DNA of 64,000 bases from Emydura subglobosa (taxonomy: Eukaryota > Chordata > Testudines > Chelidae). Within the stretch, counting starts at the first letter, position 1, and every line of letters begins with the position of its first letter. The notes below the pieces were generated by a model that saw only the letters and a program-made list of their open reading frames with translations, did no database searches and was not told where the DNA came from. The position numbers and the translations under genes are program-made. Of this stretch, positions 23,021 through 33,552 are shown in pieces. Location: positions 71,168,111-71,232,110 of the forward strand of contig ML679956.1 of the NCBI GenBank assembly GCA_007922225.1, read 5' to 3'.

Positions 23021-24789
23021 CCTCTATTACCAGCCCTCTAGGAAATGGGTCAATGGAATGCAGTAGTGTAAGGCTATTCTATTTCAGGCAAGAAAAATTT
23101 TGAGGCGTTAAGAAATCCAGAGAGGAGGGTTGAATAAGAGAAAGATTAAAATCCAACAGGGTAGAAGGAGATATAACAGTCCTAAGAGGCAGCGTAATTA
23201 GATTTCATATTTGAGAAGAATAGCAAAGAAATAGAAACAGCTGGAGCAGTTTCACAAGGGACTGTTCAGCAATCTGAGGCTTAAAAAAATAAGACTCTTG
23301 TAGTTTACATGACAGAAGAGGCAGGGATAAAACAAAAAATTATAACCTACAAATATGCTATGATAAATGAGATATAACTAGGACAAATGGAATGAATTTG
23401 AGAGGGGAAAATTTAACCTGAACAAGAAGAACATCCTGACAGAGGTTGACTTTTTGCCTCTCTCCCCCAAAGAAATTGGAAATGACTGATCCATTGATAC
23501 ATTTAAAAAACAAATTAGACCAAAAAACTGGTTAATTTACAACAGGAATAACCCTACAGTAGCAATGAGAGGGAGCAAGAGACCAGATAGATTTTTCCAT
23601 TGCTAGATTTCATTATTCGCATCTCAGGATGCAACAGTCCAGGTCCTCCAACAATCTTGCCAAAGTCTTCCAAGCTTAAAGGTAACAAGGAGGACCTGAT
23701 TTGAGGGGTCTGGAAAGGAACGCTGATGTTTTTTTACACAGTACTTGATACAATGAGGCCCTCATTTCTAGGTCAGGTCTTTAGAAGGTACCAGAATATC
23801 ATCATCATCATTCCTATTTTTTTCTATGTTAAGGACAAGCCAAAACCAATCCTTTATAAGAAATACCATTTCAAAACCTTAACAAGGCCCATCTTTATAC
23901 ACTAAGAACCGTGAAAGGCACAAACCATTATTTTGCAGCAAAAGTCACTTTTTCTGTTGTTTCAGAAAAAACCAACACAGTAGGAGCACTAATTTTCATG
24001 ACATTTCACATGCTAGTCTGAGGGAATGCACTTTATAGCGCTTGTTTTCAATTTTTAATTATTGGCTTTTTCCTCCTTGTAAATTTCCATATGCTCTCAG
24101 TGCATTTAAGAAACAATGGTGGAACCCTCTTGTAGCTAATTTAACACCTGTACATGCCCTGGATGGTAGCCAAAGACTCATGTATCCTAATGGATAATAA
24201 AATGTCTCCCTTATTCCAAAAGAGGTAAGTTTGCATCCAGTTATGGTAATACTTTTATTTTAAAAAGTCTCTTCCTCCCCCCCCCCACTATAATGAGGGA
24301 TTAATTTTGTCCATTTTTCTAACGCATAAAAAAAAATGTAATACGTTATCCAAAATATTTTACATCTCTCATAACTAAGCTAAAAAAAGGAATAGTTTAG
24401 CGCCATGCGGATGGAATAAATATACCCCCCAACAAGTTCGAAGAAGGTTTGCCATTTAAATGATCATCTTAAACGAGACAAAAGATGGCTAAGGTTGATC
24501 ATAATCCCACACAAGGGAGCTCTGAATTGGGAAGGGGAATCAAGTTAGCCCGGTGTGTGTATTGTTTAGCCTCGTAGATTAGGTTATGCCTTTTCGCAGG
24601 TAGCTATTTTTCTAGTCATCCCCCTCATCAAGTTGTGTTGTATTTTTAAACTGGTTTTCTTTTTGATATACACAATATTTTCAGCTAACTACACACGTCG
24701 TATAGGATGTTGTCCTGCCAAAGGGCTATTTAATTTAGGCAAATGATACCAATCTCTGCATTTCTTTCACTGGTCAGATCTTTTTTCCA
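23021..24789. other. no gene recognised, AT-rich unique sequence
   Basis: A long AT-rich stretch with purine-rich runs and a C-run at about 24280. No open frame of interest, repeat family or RNA gene is recognisable. This is one of the cleanest non-repeat stretches in the window. Confidence 0.45.
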
Positions 24790-24920
24790 TCTGCCTGTGA
24801 CAGCCTCATGAAACTTATTGAAGTCAATGGAAAGTCTTTGCCAGATGTTCATTCTTGGTGACATTGAATGCTGGTGGCAAAACTCCCATCGGCTGCAATG
24901 GGAGAAAGATCAGGATCATC
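24790..24920. repeat. palindromic MITE-like fragment
   Basis: TTGAAGTCAATGGAAAGTCT faces GCAATGGGAGAAAGATCAGG about 80 bp later, like the dispersed GAAGTCAATGG units elsewhere. Diverged and incomplete. Confidence 0.35.
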
Positions 24921-25499
24921 TTTTGGCTCCCCCATAACTTCCTTCAAAAATGTGTGCAGCAAGGAGATCCTATTAGAAAAGACCAGGTCCATCTAGGACT
25001 CAAACCTCATTCTTCACCATTGTCATCCTGATGCTAGGGGCCAGATCCTCAGGTACTCCTGAGCAGTGCTTAGTGCACCAGATGAAGACAGGACAAAGGT
25101 GGCTAAGGAGCAGTTCAGCCCCCAGGGCAAGTTAGAGGAACCTCTATGCTGTTCTAAATTGCCCAGGCAATAGGTGCTGGTTCACTGGTCCAGGATCACC
25201 AGACCACAGCGTGTTCCCACCATGCCCCCAACACTAGGTAGAGCAAAGCATGTGGCATAGAGCTCATTGTATCAACTTTACATCATCCAGGGATTCCCCA
25301 CTGCCAATTATTTAAACCACCTTTTCATCGTCTGTGTGCTGGTGGTACAGCCCAAAGGGTCTGCCTTTTGATTCAGCTCCAAAGTCTCTTTTGTTTCCTA
25401 CATCCTCCAGGTCTTTTAACCTGCTCACGTCCACCTTGAAACCATCCTCCGCATTCACAGTTATCCTGACCTAGTTGCCAAAACCTCTTGTTCATCTCT
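24921..25499. other. no gene recognised, one MITE arm
   Basis: A single GGGGCCAGATCCTCAGGTAC arm at about 25036 matches the left arm of the 10259 unit. The rest is unique-looking. Confidence 0.4.
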
Positions 25500-25785
25500 T
25501 TGTTTAATTGCAGTGTAGACACACTCACCTGGGGCTGGCTGGTGTCAGCTGACTCAGGCTTGTGGGGCTCAGGCTGAAGGTCTATGAACTTGCAGTGTAC
25601 ACGTTGGGACCCTCTCCACTTGCAGGGTCCCAGAGCCCGGGCTCCAGCGCAAGCCTGAACATCTACACTGCAAGTTTATAGCGTGAGTCAGCTGAGTCAG
25701 GAGTTATAGCCTGGAAGCCGGAGTCAGTGGACACAGGCCGTCTGCGGACATTTAATTGCAGTGCAGTTATACCCTCAGTCACCTC
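25500..25785. repeat. compound MITE ends (TGCAGTGTAGACA type)
   Basis: TTTAATTGCAGTGTAGACAC at about 25503 recurs in the same orientation as TTTAATTGCAGTGCAGTTAT at about 25751. Between them TGTCAGCTGACTCAGG (about 25542) mirrors GAGTCAGCTGAGTCAGG (about 25685). The termini resemble the elements at 28951 and 33553. Two partial copies are probably joined. Confidence 0.5.
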
Positions 25786-27197
25786 TCGTCTTGAGCAGAA
25801 CCGTTCTGTCCCCTCTTGTGCCCCAAACTGGAAACCCTCCAGATATCTTTTCGGCCACAGATGGTAGCAGGGGATACCTTCAAGCCCCAGGGATCCATTA
25901 CAAAGTCTCCTATGCAGTCTGAGGGAGCCTGAGCCAAAGCCTGCTGCAGTCACTGGGATGTTTCTCATAACACTGCATCATGCACAAGTAAACGGATCGT
26001 ATGAATAACGAAACCTCAGAACAGGAGGTACTAGCCCAGAGCAGTACTTGGGCTAGTCAGTCTTCGCTAAGAAGTGTGCAGGTGATAAAGTCTGCAAGTT
26101 AGAGAAGATCACTACTTACAACTGTCCGAGGAACTAGGTAGCTCAAAGATTTGCAGTGGTCTGACTATAAAGCCTGCCGTTTAGTCACCAATTCAAATCC
26201 AGCTTAGGTTGGTAGAGAATTAAAGATGATCACACAGGGGTTGTTTGGTGGCCTACAAAGAATAATTCTGCTGCTTCTGGTTCTGCTTATGTGATGGCCA
26301 CTGTCTTGCTGACACACCAGGGAGCGAACTGGGGACCGCCAGAGCTACAGCCATCAGCTACTACAGCTGGGGCTCTTGGTGGGCTTTAAAAGGATCATGC
26401 CCTCTGGGGAGCAGGCACAGAGGGAGACCTGTAACACACACTCACCAGTGAGTTACACTTACAGTGCCACACCATAAAAATCGCTATTGCAAAGAGTACC
26501 CAGGTTCACAACCTCAGCTGAGATGATAAGGCTGAACTAGTCTCTGTATACAAGGAGGTCCTGGGCAGATCAGGGTTGAGGAACAATAGTGGAGAAGCTT
26601 GCACTGCAGCTATACCTGTCCTCTCTCTGATTAGAAGATTTCCATCTCCAAGACCATCAATCCAATATATTACATAACCATAAATCATTAAAAGTTAAGC
26701 CAGCTCTGGGGTGAAGCACAGTAGCTGTTTCATAGAGCACAACAACAGTTTGGAGCAAGAAGTGAAGAGCACCATATCCAATTTACATGAAAACAATCTT
26801 GGATTGTGCATCCATATGCGGGGCAGGGGGTGTCGTCTAGAACAGGAGAAGGTATTTGTAACAAATAGTTTGTTCAGTACATTTCCCCTCTTTTTCTGTT
26901 TTGCAAATTACCTGATTAGCATACAGATTTCTCAAATTCATTCTTTCGATAAAATTATTCACCAAATAATTTTTGTGAATAATTTTGGTCTGAAGATTGT
27001 TCACAAGCACTTCACAGTTTTATCTAATGATTAGAGATTGGTTTCGTTAGGAGTGAATGTTGCTTTAATTTAGGGTTTCCTTGCTCTTTCAGTTTTTGCA
27101 TTGTTGTATACTTGAACAACTTTTATGTTAGTGTTTTGTCTGGTCAAAAACAAATAATTTAAATAATACATACTACTGTGCATTTTCAGTGTACACA

Positions 27198-27198
<1 letters not shown>
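25786..27198. other. no gene recognised
   Basis: AT-rich unique sequence. A small perfect 9-bp inverted repeat ACTAGCCCA/TGGGCTAGT lies at about 26030-26057. No coding evidence. Confidence 0.45.

Positions 27199-27230
<32 letters not shown>
27199..27230. repeat. CA/TG microsatellite
   Basis: An uninterrupted (CA)n tract of about 32 bp. Confidence 0.95.
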
Positions 27231-27232
<2 letters not shown>

Positions 27233-27541
27233 GGAGGATTTAGTCATGACTCCATAGTTACTATTGAGTTGTGTACTTAATATATACTATTCATAATGTG
27301 TGTGTATTATATTATGTTTACATAATTGTATGCTTAACATATATAATTAGCACAGACAAGACAGGTATGGATGTACATATACATAAATATAGAGATGAAC
27401 CAAATCCATACAAATCAGGTTTGAGTCAAAACTCTGGACCACCTTCCGGCTTCCCAAAATTCAGAATTACTTGGGCAAAATCAGAACCCCCCACTCCACC
27501 ATAGAGTTAAGTCTAATCCCCAGACTACAGTGATATATTTT

Positions 27542-27637
27542 ATGTATTTGTGATCACTTTTGGTCGGGGATTGTCCACTCATATTGTGTGTGTCTGTGTG
27601 GTGGACAATCCCCGACCAACAGTGATCACAAATGCAT
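27542..27637. repeat. 96-bp near-perfect hairpin
   Basis: A 37-nt left arm (27542-27578) is complementary to the right arm (27601-27637) at 35 of 37 positions, with a 22-nt GT-rich loop. Each arm contains GGTCGGGGATTGTCCAC or its complement. In a plus-strand transcript one of the two mismatches becomes a U:G wobble. No other copy was seen in the window. It may be a recent inverted duplication, a small foldback element, or a precursor-microRNA-like stem. Confidence 0.8.
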
Positions 27638-28950
27638 ATTTGTGATAATCAAGTTTCCTTTTATGGCCATGTTCATGTTGTGGAAATATACTGTATCAGA
27701 TCAGATCATTACTTCATTGTTGAAATTTCTGAGATAAAGCAAAAAACTACTTGTCTGAAAAGGGAAGGGGGGAAAAAATCACCAGGGTAAAGTACAGCGT
27801 GTTCAGTAGATTCCAGTCCCTTGGCTGTCTGCCCAATGACTTTCCTGAGTTGAGCTCTCCTAGCAACCAGTCCCCAGCCACTTGAATTTTTATGTATCAC
27901 TATGTCTGTAGTGATGTCATGGTTTCCATAGCTACTATCAGCTGGAGGAACTACGACACTTATGCTGCTAAGTAACTGAGAAAAATTGACCTGACTGAAA
28001 ATATTTCAGGCAACTATCGGAGATGCTTGTTATTCAGCTCACACGCCTGCACCACACGATACACGCTGCAATGCTTTTTGCTGATGGAGTCATTCTTCAT
28101 GAGTGCATGGGTTGCTTTGCACTCACAACTGGAGGCAGACACGGCGGCTCGCAGAGCAGCTGCTGCAGTATTCATTCTTATCTAAATGCTTCACTTTAGA
28201 AATTACATATTGTTCTTAATTAAAATCCCCATCCCACACACTGCCCAGCCCCGTCCAGTTAGAACATGCTTGTGCGGAGATGAGAGACAATCCATTTGTC
28301 ATACGGTGACAACTTTTGGCATCAGGAATGAAGCATTTCAATAAGAGAAGGCTTTGATCCTATTCATAACACAGTATTAAAATAATTGCTAGCTAGCTGG
28401 AGATGGCATGCATTTTCAAAGAGTGTGCAGCACTATTGCAAAAGGTTGGACTGGATCTTTTCTGTGGAAGCCAGTTGGGAGGACACTACAATTTTGTTTA
28501 GTGATCAGCTTTTAAGCGGCGGCTTTGTTAACAAAGAGGAGGGAAGATGAAAGAAGGTGGTCCAAACATGTTTCCCCTGCCCACAAATGGCATAGAACCA
28601 CCATACAACGTGTTTACAATATTGCAGCAGATAGGCTACTGCAAGCAGAAGTTTCTGCTCAGTTTATCTTAGCGATCCTCCTCCAGTACTTTAGATTTCC
28701 TAAATGGAGAAAATTCTAGGTCGTCCTCTTAGAGTAGGTGCTTTTTGTCGTAAAACAGACAGATATAAAGACAAACGGAGTTCTTTCCATTGGGTAAGCA
28801 TGCTGGGGCTGAAATCCTGCTCCCAGGGAAATCAACAGCAAAGCAATTCTCCCCTCCAGAGTTTGTCACAAAATCCTCAAAGGGACATAGTTTTTTCTAG
28901 AGTTGGCCAATAAACGGTTTTATCATGGGATTTTGGAAAGCACCTAAGTA
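27638..28950. other. no gene recognised, possible conserved non-coding
   Basis: Unique-looking sequence. From about 28140 to 28420 it is free of recognised repeats and contains homeodomain-like TTAATTAAAA and GCTAGCTAGCTGG words. This is suggestive only. Confidence 0.35.
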
Positions 28951-29250
28951 AGCCCTGGTCTACACTTACCTGGAGATACGGCCGCAGTCGACAGGAGTTA
29001 CGCAAGTTACTCTGCATAGCTTGCTTAACTCCTGTCGACTGCTGTGCTTCCCTTCTACGCGGCATCTTCACTGCACTGCTCCAACAGGATCTGCGTTCCC
29101 ATCGACGCAGCGCTACGCCACTTGAAGGGGTGGTTTACTAGCGTCGACTTCCTGATGGATTGAGCGGGTCTACACTGACTGCTCAGTCAATCCAGAAAGA
29201 TCGATCTGATGGCAGCAACTTTGCCGCCGTCCATATAGACATACCCTGAG
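28951..29250 (+). mobile_element. MITE with subterminal hairpin (TCTACAC type)
   Basis: The left end AGCCCTGGTCTACACTTACC and the right end CCATATAGACATACCCTGAG are weak inverted counterparts. Inside, a 23-nt arm (28984-29006) pairs with 29020-29042 with one mismatch, around GTCGACAGGAGTTA. The same blocks occur in opposite order at 33553-33832, showing a dispersed family. No transposase frame. Confidence 0.7.
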
Positions 29251-29324
29251 TTAGGAGCACAAGTTCCATTGAAACTTAATGGGGCTTGTGCTCTTGATTC
29301 TTTTGGGGTGTGTTTTTTCACCGT

Positions 29325-29600
29325 AAAGTTAATTCAGGTGATCCACGCCAGGGTCTGAGTGACCTGGGGTTAGCCCAGCCCAGCTGGGAGAGGCCATGCT
29401 GCAAAGCCTACCTGTGTTACTGTCCTCCCCCTATGTGTCTCACTAGGAATTCTGGGCACACAGCCTAGGGCTCCGAGCGCAGCAGTGAGATGAGCTGTTC
29501 TGAGTCCCTCCCGATGAATTGTGGGAGAACCGAGCTGTTTTTCTGAGCACAAGGGAGGAGTTAAGGGAAGGCACTGGAGGATTACTATCACTTAAGTGGT
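29325..29600 (+). repeat. unnamed dispersed repeat, copy 1
   Basis: Shares an ordered series of words with 56335-56620: AATTCAGGTGAT, GGGTTAGCCCAGCCCAG, GAGAGGCCA then CTGCAAAGCC, CTGGGCACACAGCCTA, ATTGTGGGAGAAC, and GGGAAGGCACTGGA. No frame and no clear termini. I cannot name the family. Confidence 0.65.
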
Positions 29601-30631
29601 TTAGCCTGTGTCCTCATCACATGGTGGGCAGGCAACCAGCGGGAATGAAAACAGGACCCAGGCTGAAAACCACCACCAAATTTCAGTGAGAGGTGTGCAT
29701 GTGGGAGAGGGAGCAGTTTTAGAGACAACACCCAGATTAAGAGTCCAGATTAATGCTGTAGTGAAAACATGCACCCAGGTGCTTTTCATCTCTGTTCACA
29801 ATTTGCCAGCAACCAGCTGCAACAGCTTTCAGTTGTTTCTTTGTTCTTCCTTGAACAACATCTCAGATTAATTTTCGGTCTGTAGGCTGATCAATTCCTG
29901 CAACCCATGTAGTTCTTTGGTAATCCAGAACTAGTGATGCAACATCCCACCTCAGTGGTACAGATCCTCCTCCTAGCTTCAGCCAGCTTCTCTTTCAGCT
30001 GCAAGTTAGATGTTGGCCTTATACAAACTCCACACCAAAGGGAACCCATCCAAAGCTCTGGACACACTGGGTGTACATTTAGCACCCAAAGATACAAAGT
30101 ACAACTCCCTGTGTCTGAAGGTTAGGTTCTCTGGATCCCCAGATGCCTTTAGGCTCCTATGTGGTTCTATATGTTACACTCTTGAACACAGAAGGTGTGA
30201 CAGGACGCATTTACTCCCCCAAATGCTTTCTCAACTCAGTGTGGCTTTGTGGGTGAAGCTTGACAACAATGCTGGAACGCAAACACACCACCTCTTTCAT
30301 TAGGAGAGGCCACCATAATTCTGTCTAACTCTTCTAAATGTAACACTGAAAATTTCTCACGTGATGCACCCAGGGATAGAGGCAATCAGTTCTCAGACCC
30401 AGACAATCATACGATTAAGTTCTACTCTCCCTAGCTGTGGCTACACCCTTTGTTAAAGCAGATTTTAAAGTATCTGTGCACTGCAATATCTCTTGGCTTG
30501 AAGTGGAAGCAACAGGACGTTTAGCAATAGTTTAAACCACATAATCTTCTTCCACCTTTTGTTAATTCCAAACAGGAGTGTAAATGTGTAGCAATCCCAC
30601 CTAGCTTTTAAACAATACTTCTCTTCTCTAC
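29601..30631. other. no gene recognised
   Basis: Unique-looking sequence. Short frames on both strands (29601-29789, 29608-29871, 29891-30303) show no domains. Confidence 0.45.
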
Positions 30632-30660
30632 AGCTCAAAGCATTTTACAAAGGATGCAGG
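30632..30660 (-). repeat. MIR fragment, left part split by LTR
   Basis: AGCTCAAAGCATTTTACAAA then GGATGCAGG is the 3' end of a reverse-strand MIR. It continues at 31746 with GCAGGTATCATTGTCTCC. Together they read as one MIR interrupted by the LTR. Confidence 0.75.
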
Positions 30661-30797
30661 TGTAGGAAAGTGCAGTGGCCTTCCTCAGAGCCTGGGCCCG
30701 AGGAAGGGACGCAACGACCAGCTCAGATAGTGGGAAGGGCCGGCAGGCCAGTCTGCCTGGCAACCAGGTAGCCAGCAAGCGATAGGCCCCGCCGGCC

Positions 30798-30850
30798 AGC
30801 CAATCTGGCAACAGAGGGGCGGAGCCTCAGCCGGGGCTGGGAGTATAAAA
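30798..30850 (+). promoter_or_regulatory. candidate LTR promoter (CCAAT, GC box, TATA)
   Basis: CCAAT lies in GCCAATCTGG at about 30799-30808, a GC box in GGGGCGGAG at about 30816-30824, and TATAAAA at 30844-30850. Their order and spacing match a pol II promoter, with initiation expected about 25-30 bp downstream. Activity in the host is not known. Confidence 0.6.
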
Positions 30851-30936
30851 AGCAGGCCCCGCAGCTCAGTGAGGAACTGGCCGCTGCCGGAGGCGAACGT
30901 ATCATCCCACCGGCTGCAGCGAAGGCCTGAACTTAG

Positions 30937-31398
30937 CCGGCCGCTGCCCCAAGCGAGCGCCCCCTGGAGCAGAGGCCCCGGGAATGGCCCAAGCGACCAG
31001 GCCCCCGAGACTGGCTAGGGCCTCCGGGCCCCCTAGACTGGACTGAGCCACCAGGCCCCAAGGACTGGAGCGGGCCTCTGGGCCCCAACGATTGGACTGA
31101 GCCCCCCGAGCCTGAGGGCTGGGGGATACACTCGAAGGCCAGCCCTGACCTGGAGGAGCTGCTTGACGCTGAAACTGCGGAGCCCTGTGACCTGGAGGAG
31201 TTGCCTTCTGCAGAGGAACCCCAGGAATCCTGCGACCAAGAGGAGCTGCCCTCCGCCGAGGAGCTCCCCACCTTGCCACTGCTGGACGAAGAGGGTCTGG
31301 TGAGCCTGCCGTGGGCCACGTACCCCAGCAATCCTGAGGGCCCCGAGGAGACAGGTACCTGGGGATACGGGGAGGAAGTGGCCCAGGGACAGCCATAG
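30937..31398 (+). other. open frame in LTR with four 9-residue repeats
   Basis: The plus frame is open for 154 codons between stops at 30934 and 31399 but has no ATG in register. Residues read as four tandem nonapeptides of the form GPxDWxxPP (GPRDWLGPP, GPLDWTEPP, GPKDWSGPL, GPNDWTEPP) at 31000-31107. An acidic Leu-Glu-rich section with ELPSAEE twice follows. The frame sits downstream of the LTR promoter. It may be a composition effect of a 27-bp tandem repeat, or a coding remnant of the element. Confidence 0.3.
31000..31107 (+). repeat. 4 x 27-bp tandem repeat inside LTR
   Basis: Four consecutive 27-bp units begin at 31000, 31027, 31054 and 31081. Each contains a GACTGG or GATTGG core flanked by GGCCCC and CCT-type sequence. 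Units diverge by several substitutions but keep a fixed length, a multiple of three. Confidence 0.8.
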
Positions 31399-31745
31399 CC
31401 CGTGTCTGAGACAGGGGCAAGCCCCATCGGCATGTTGCGGCGGGAGCCCTGCTGATTCAGTGGCAATGCCTTTGCCACTAGTAGGGCTCTGGGCTGGGAC
31501 ACAGTGGAGTCGAGTGGGCCTGCATCTGCCTCCCCTCCCCCCTTGTCCTCGCCACCCAGGGAGTGATTAGTCCCCTGCTCTACTGTCCAGAGGACACTGC
31601 TTGCCTGCCCGCCCTGCCTGAGGGCCCGGACTATGACTCCTATGGATGCTAACATTACCCTTTTTGGAAGGTGCAGTGGCCTTCCTCAGAGCCTGGGCCC
31701 GAGGAAGGGCCGCAGCGACCAGACCGGGTAGGAGCCCGTCTCACA

Positions 31746-31895
31746 GCAGGTATCATTGTCTCCATTTCACAGATGGGGAAATGGAGGCACAGGAGGGGAA
31801 AATGACTCTCCCACTGTCTTGCACCATGTCAGTAGCAGAGTCAAATATGCACCCCAAGTCTCCTGAGTCCCAGTCCAATGCCCTAAGTACTGGAA
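31746..31895 (-). repeat. MIR fragment, right part split by LTR
   Basis: GCAGGTATCATTGTCTCCAT, then CAGATGGGGAAATGGAGGCA, then CCCCAAGTCTCCTGAGTCCC and CCAGTCCAATGCCCTAAG form the body of the reverse-strand MIR whose end is at 30632-30660. Confidence 0.85.
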
Positions 31896-32024
31896 GATAC
31901 TGCTTCCCCAATGCAAACCCACAATGTAGAGAAGCTGCATCTGTCCACATAACCTCCCATCATATACAGGCCCTGAGTCATCACATTTCAGGAAGTGTTG
32001 TCCCAGTCAGAGCAGAGAAGGGAA

Positions 32025-32226
32025 GTTGAGAGACTTGGATTCTTTTGCTGATTATGCCATTGGCTTACAGGGTGGGATTTGGCATCTCACCTAGTGTCCT
32101 ATTCCTTAGATTAATCATTAGTAAAATGGGTCTAACGTTTGTGCGCTTCACAGGATGGCTTAATATTTGTAAAGCACTTTGAGATGTAGCCTATTACAAG
32201 GTATAGATGCTGAAACTATTATTGTT
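32025..32226 (+). repeat. MIR-type SINE, diverged
   Basis: Forward MIR words: CATCTCACCTAGTGTCC, TTAGTAAAATGGGTCTAACG, CTTCACAGGATGGCTTAA, and TTTGTAAAGCACTTTGAGAT. The 5' head is poor, the tail good. Confidence 0.7.
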
Positions 32227-32861
32227 AGTTGCTTGTCAGATTCATTGCTGCAAACAGAAGTTAAGACTTGCATTCAGTTTCTTCTGTTATTTTCCAGGAA
32301 ATAACTAGATTTGCTAGAGAGTGGCTGCTGCCAAGGAACGTCAGATCCACTATTTTCATGAATAATTCTGAGTAATTTACAGCAGCCAAAACGTGAACGG
32401 TGCTCCTCCGGGACATTGCAAGTGGTTTGCAATGGTGCTGTAAAGTTTTTAATGTGCCGTCATTTTATTTTAGTTGTTAACACAGGTGTTTGTTGAAACA
32501 TAACACTGCCTATTACAATCTATCAGACATCAGTGCCAGACTGCTCTCTTAGTCACTGAGACATCACCACATCAATCACTGAGACAACACCATCAGAAAA
32601 CGAGTGTTAGCATCTCTCTCAGGTCTGACACATACCTAGAAAGGAAGGTCCAGGATGGTCAGAATTGGGAGCACCAAAAAAAAATCCATGCATATAATTT
32701 GTTCAAGAAATTACCATCATTGTACGCACCATCCCAGGTATTTGCCTGTGCAACAGACCAGCTCAACATCCAACTGTCCATTTGCATAGGCAGCTATCAT
32801 GATCGCATGCAGAATTCCGGTAATTGCTTTAACAAACCCTGTACGTGACCAGTGGAAGTCA
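32227..32861. other. no gene recognised, possible conserved non-coding
   Basis: Repeat-free-looking text at about 32290-32480, including TTTACAGCAGCCAAAACGTG. No coding evidence. Confidence 0.35.
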
Positions 32862-32985
32862 CTGCAAGCACCTTGGGGCAGGGACTGTCTTTCTGTTGTG
32901 TCCGCACAGCGGCTAGCACAAATGGAGTCACAGTCCTGGACTAGGGCTCCCCGGACCTATGATAATACAAATAACCATAAAGTCA
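32862..32985 (+). repeat. SINE/LINE tail fragment
   Basis: CTTGGGGCAGGGACTGTCTT then CGCACAGCGGCTAGCACAAA and CCTATGATAATACAAATAA is the shared tail also seen at 42231-42840. No head is recognised. Confidence 0.7.
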
Positions 32986-33552
32986 CTAGATATTACAAGG
33001 CCCGGAGCTTACAAGGGTTGTTAAAGGATTGATCATTTATAGAGCTAGCGAGACCATCCAGACTAAAAAAAAAAAAAAAAAATGTACAAGGGATATAAGA
33101 TCTCATGCTTCAGGGCATAAGTCACTAGCTGATGGGAGGTAGGAAGGAATCTCTTTAATGGATAGGTTATTCTTTAGTTGTCCATTACAGGGTTTCTTGC
33201 ACTTTCCTCTGAAGCATCTAGTATTCCTTCCTGCTCCCGGGTCCCTCCTCCTCATTTAGCTTAGGGAACAGCAAAGAAGTGACAGTAGGCAGCAGAACAG
33301 CCTATGGGAGAATGGTCATGGAGTTGGCCAGGACAGGCAAGAGGGTTAGTGGCTGGGAAGCCACCCTACTTGGAAATAACTAACCCCCAAACATCACAAT
33401 ACAGTATTTGTGATTTGTGTGGGGAAGACAAGCGGAAGGGCTAGTTGACGCTGTGCAGTGGGTGTATCTACAGCTGGCAGCCAGGCCACCTTGTCCTATT
33501 ATCTAGTTGCTTGTACTTCACCCATCTCTGAGGCACCAACCTGTCACATGAT
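32986..33552. other. no gene recognised
   Basis: Contains an A-run of about 17 at 33066-33082. Otherwise unique-looking. Confidence 0.4.

Larger units (their letters stand above)
30661..31745 (+). mobile_element. LTR (probably solo) inserted in a MIR
   Basis: The 1085-bp segment begins TGTAGGAAAG, ends GTCTCACA (TG...CA) and is flanked by the 5-bp direct repeat GCAGG (30656-30660 and 31746-31750). Removing it restores a continuous MIR, so this is an insertion. A CCAAT box, a GC box and TATAAAA sit in the order expected for LTR U3 promoters, which sets the plus orientation. No internal gag or pol region is present. It is GC-rich, unlike its flanks. The first 50 bp of the repeat region (30671-30720) recur at 31672-31721 with 48 of 50 identical. 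A Gypsy- or ERV-type LTR is likely; the family is not resolved. Confidence 0.8.

Noticed and set aside
30902..31655. Minus-strand frames of 172 and 240 codons in the LTR
   Set aside because: They are antisense to the promoter-oriented LTR, are low complexity (Ser/Gly/Pro/Gln-rich), and mirror the 27-bp tandem repeats.
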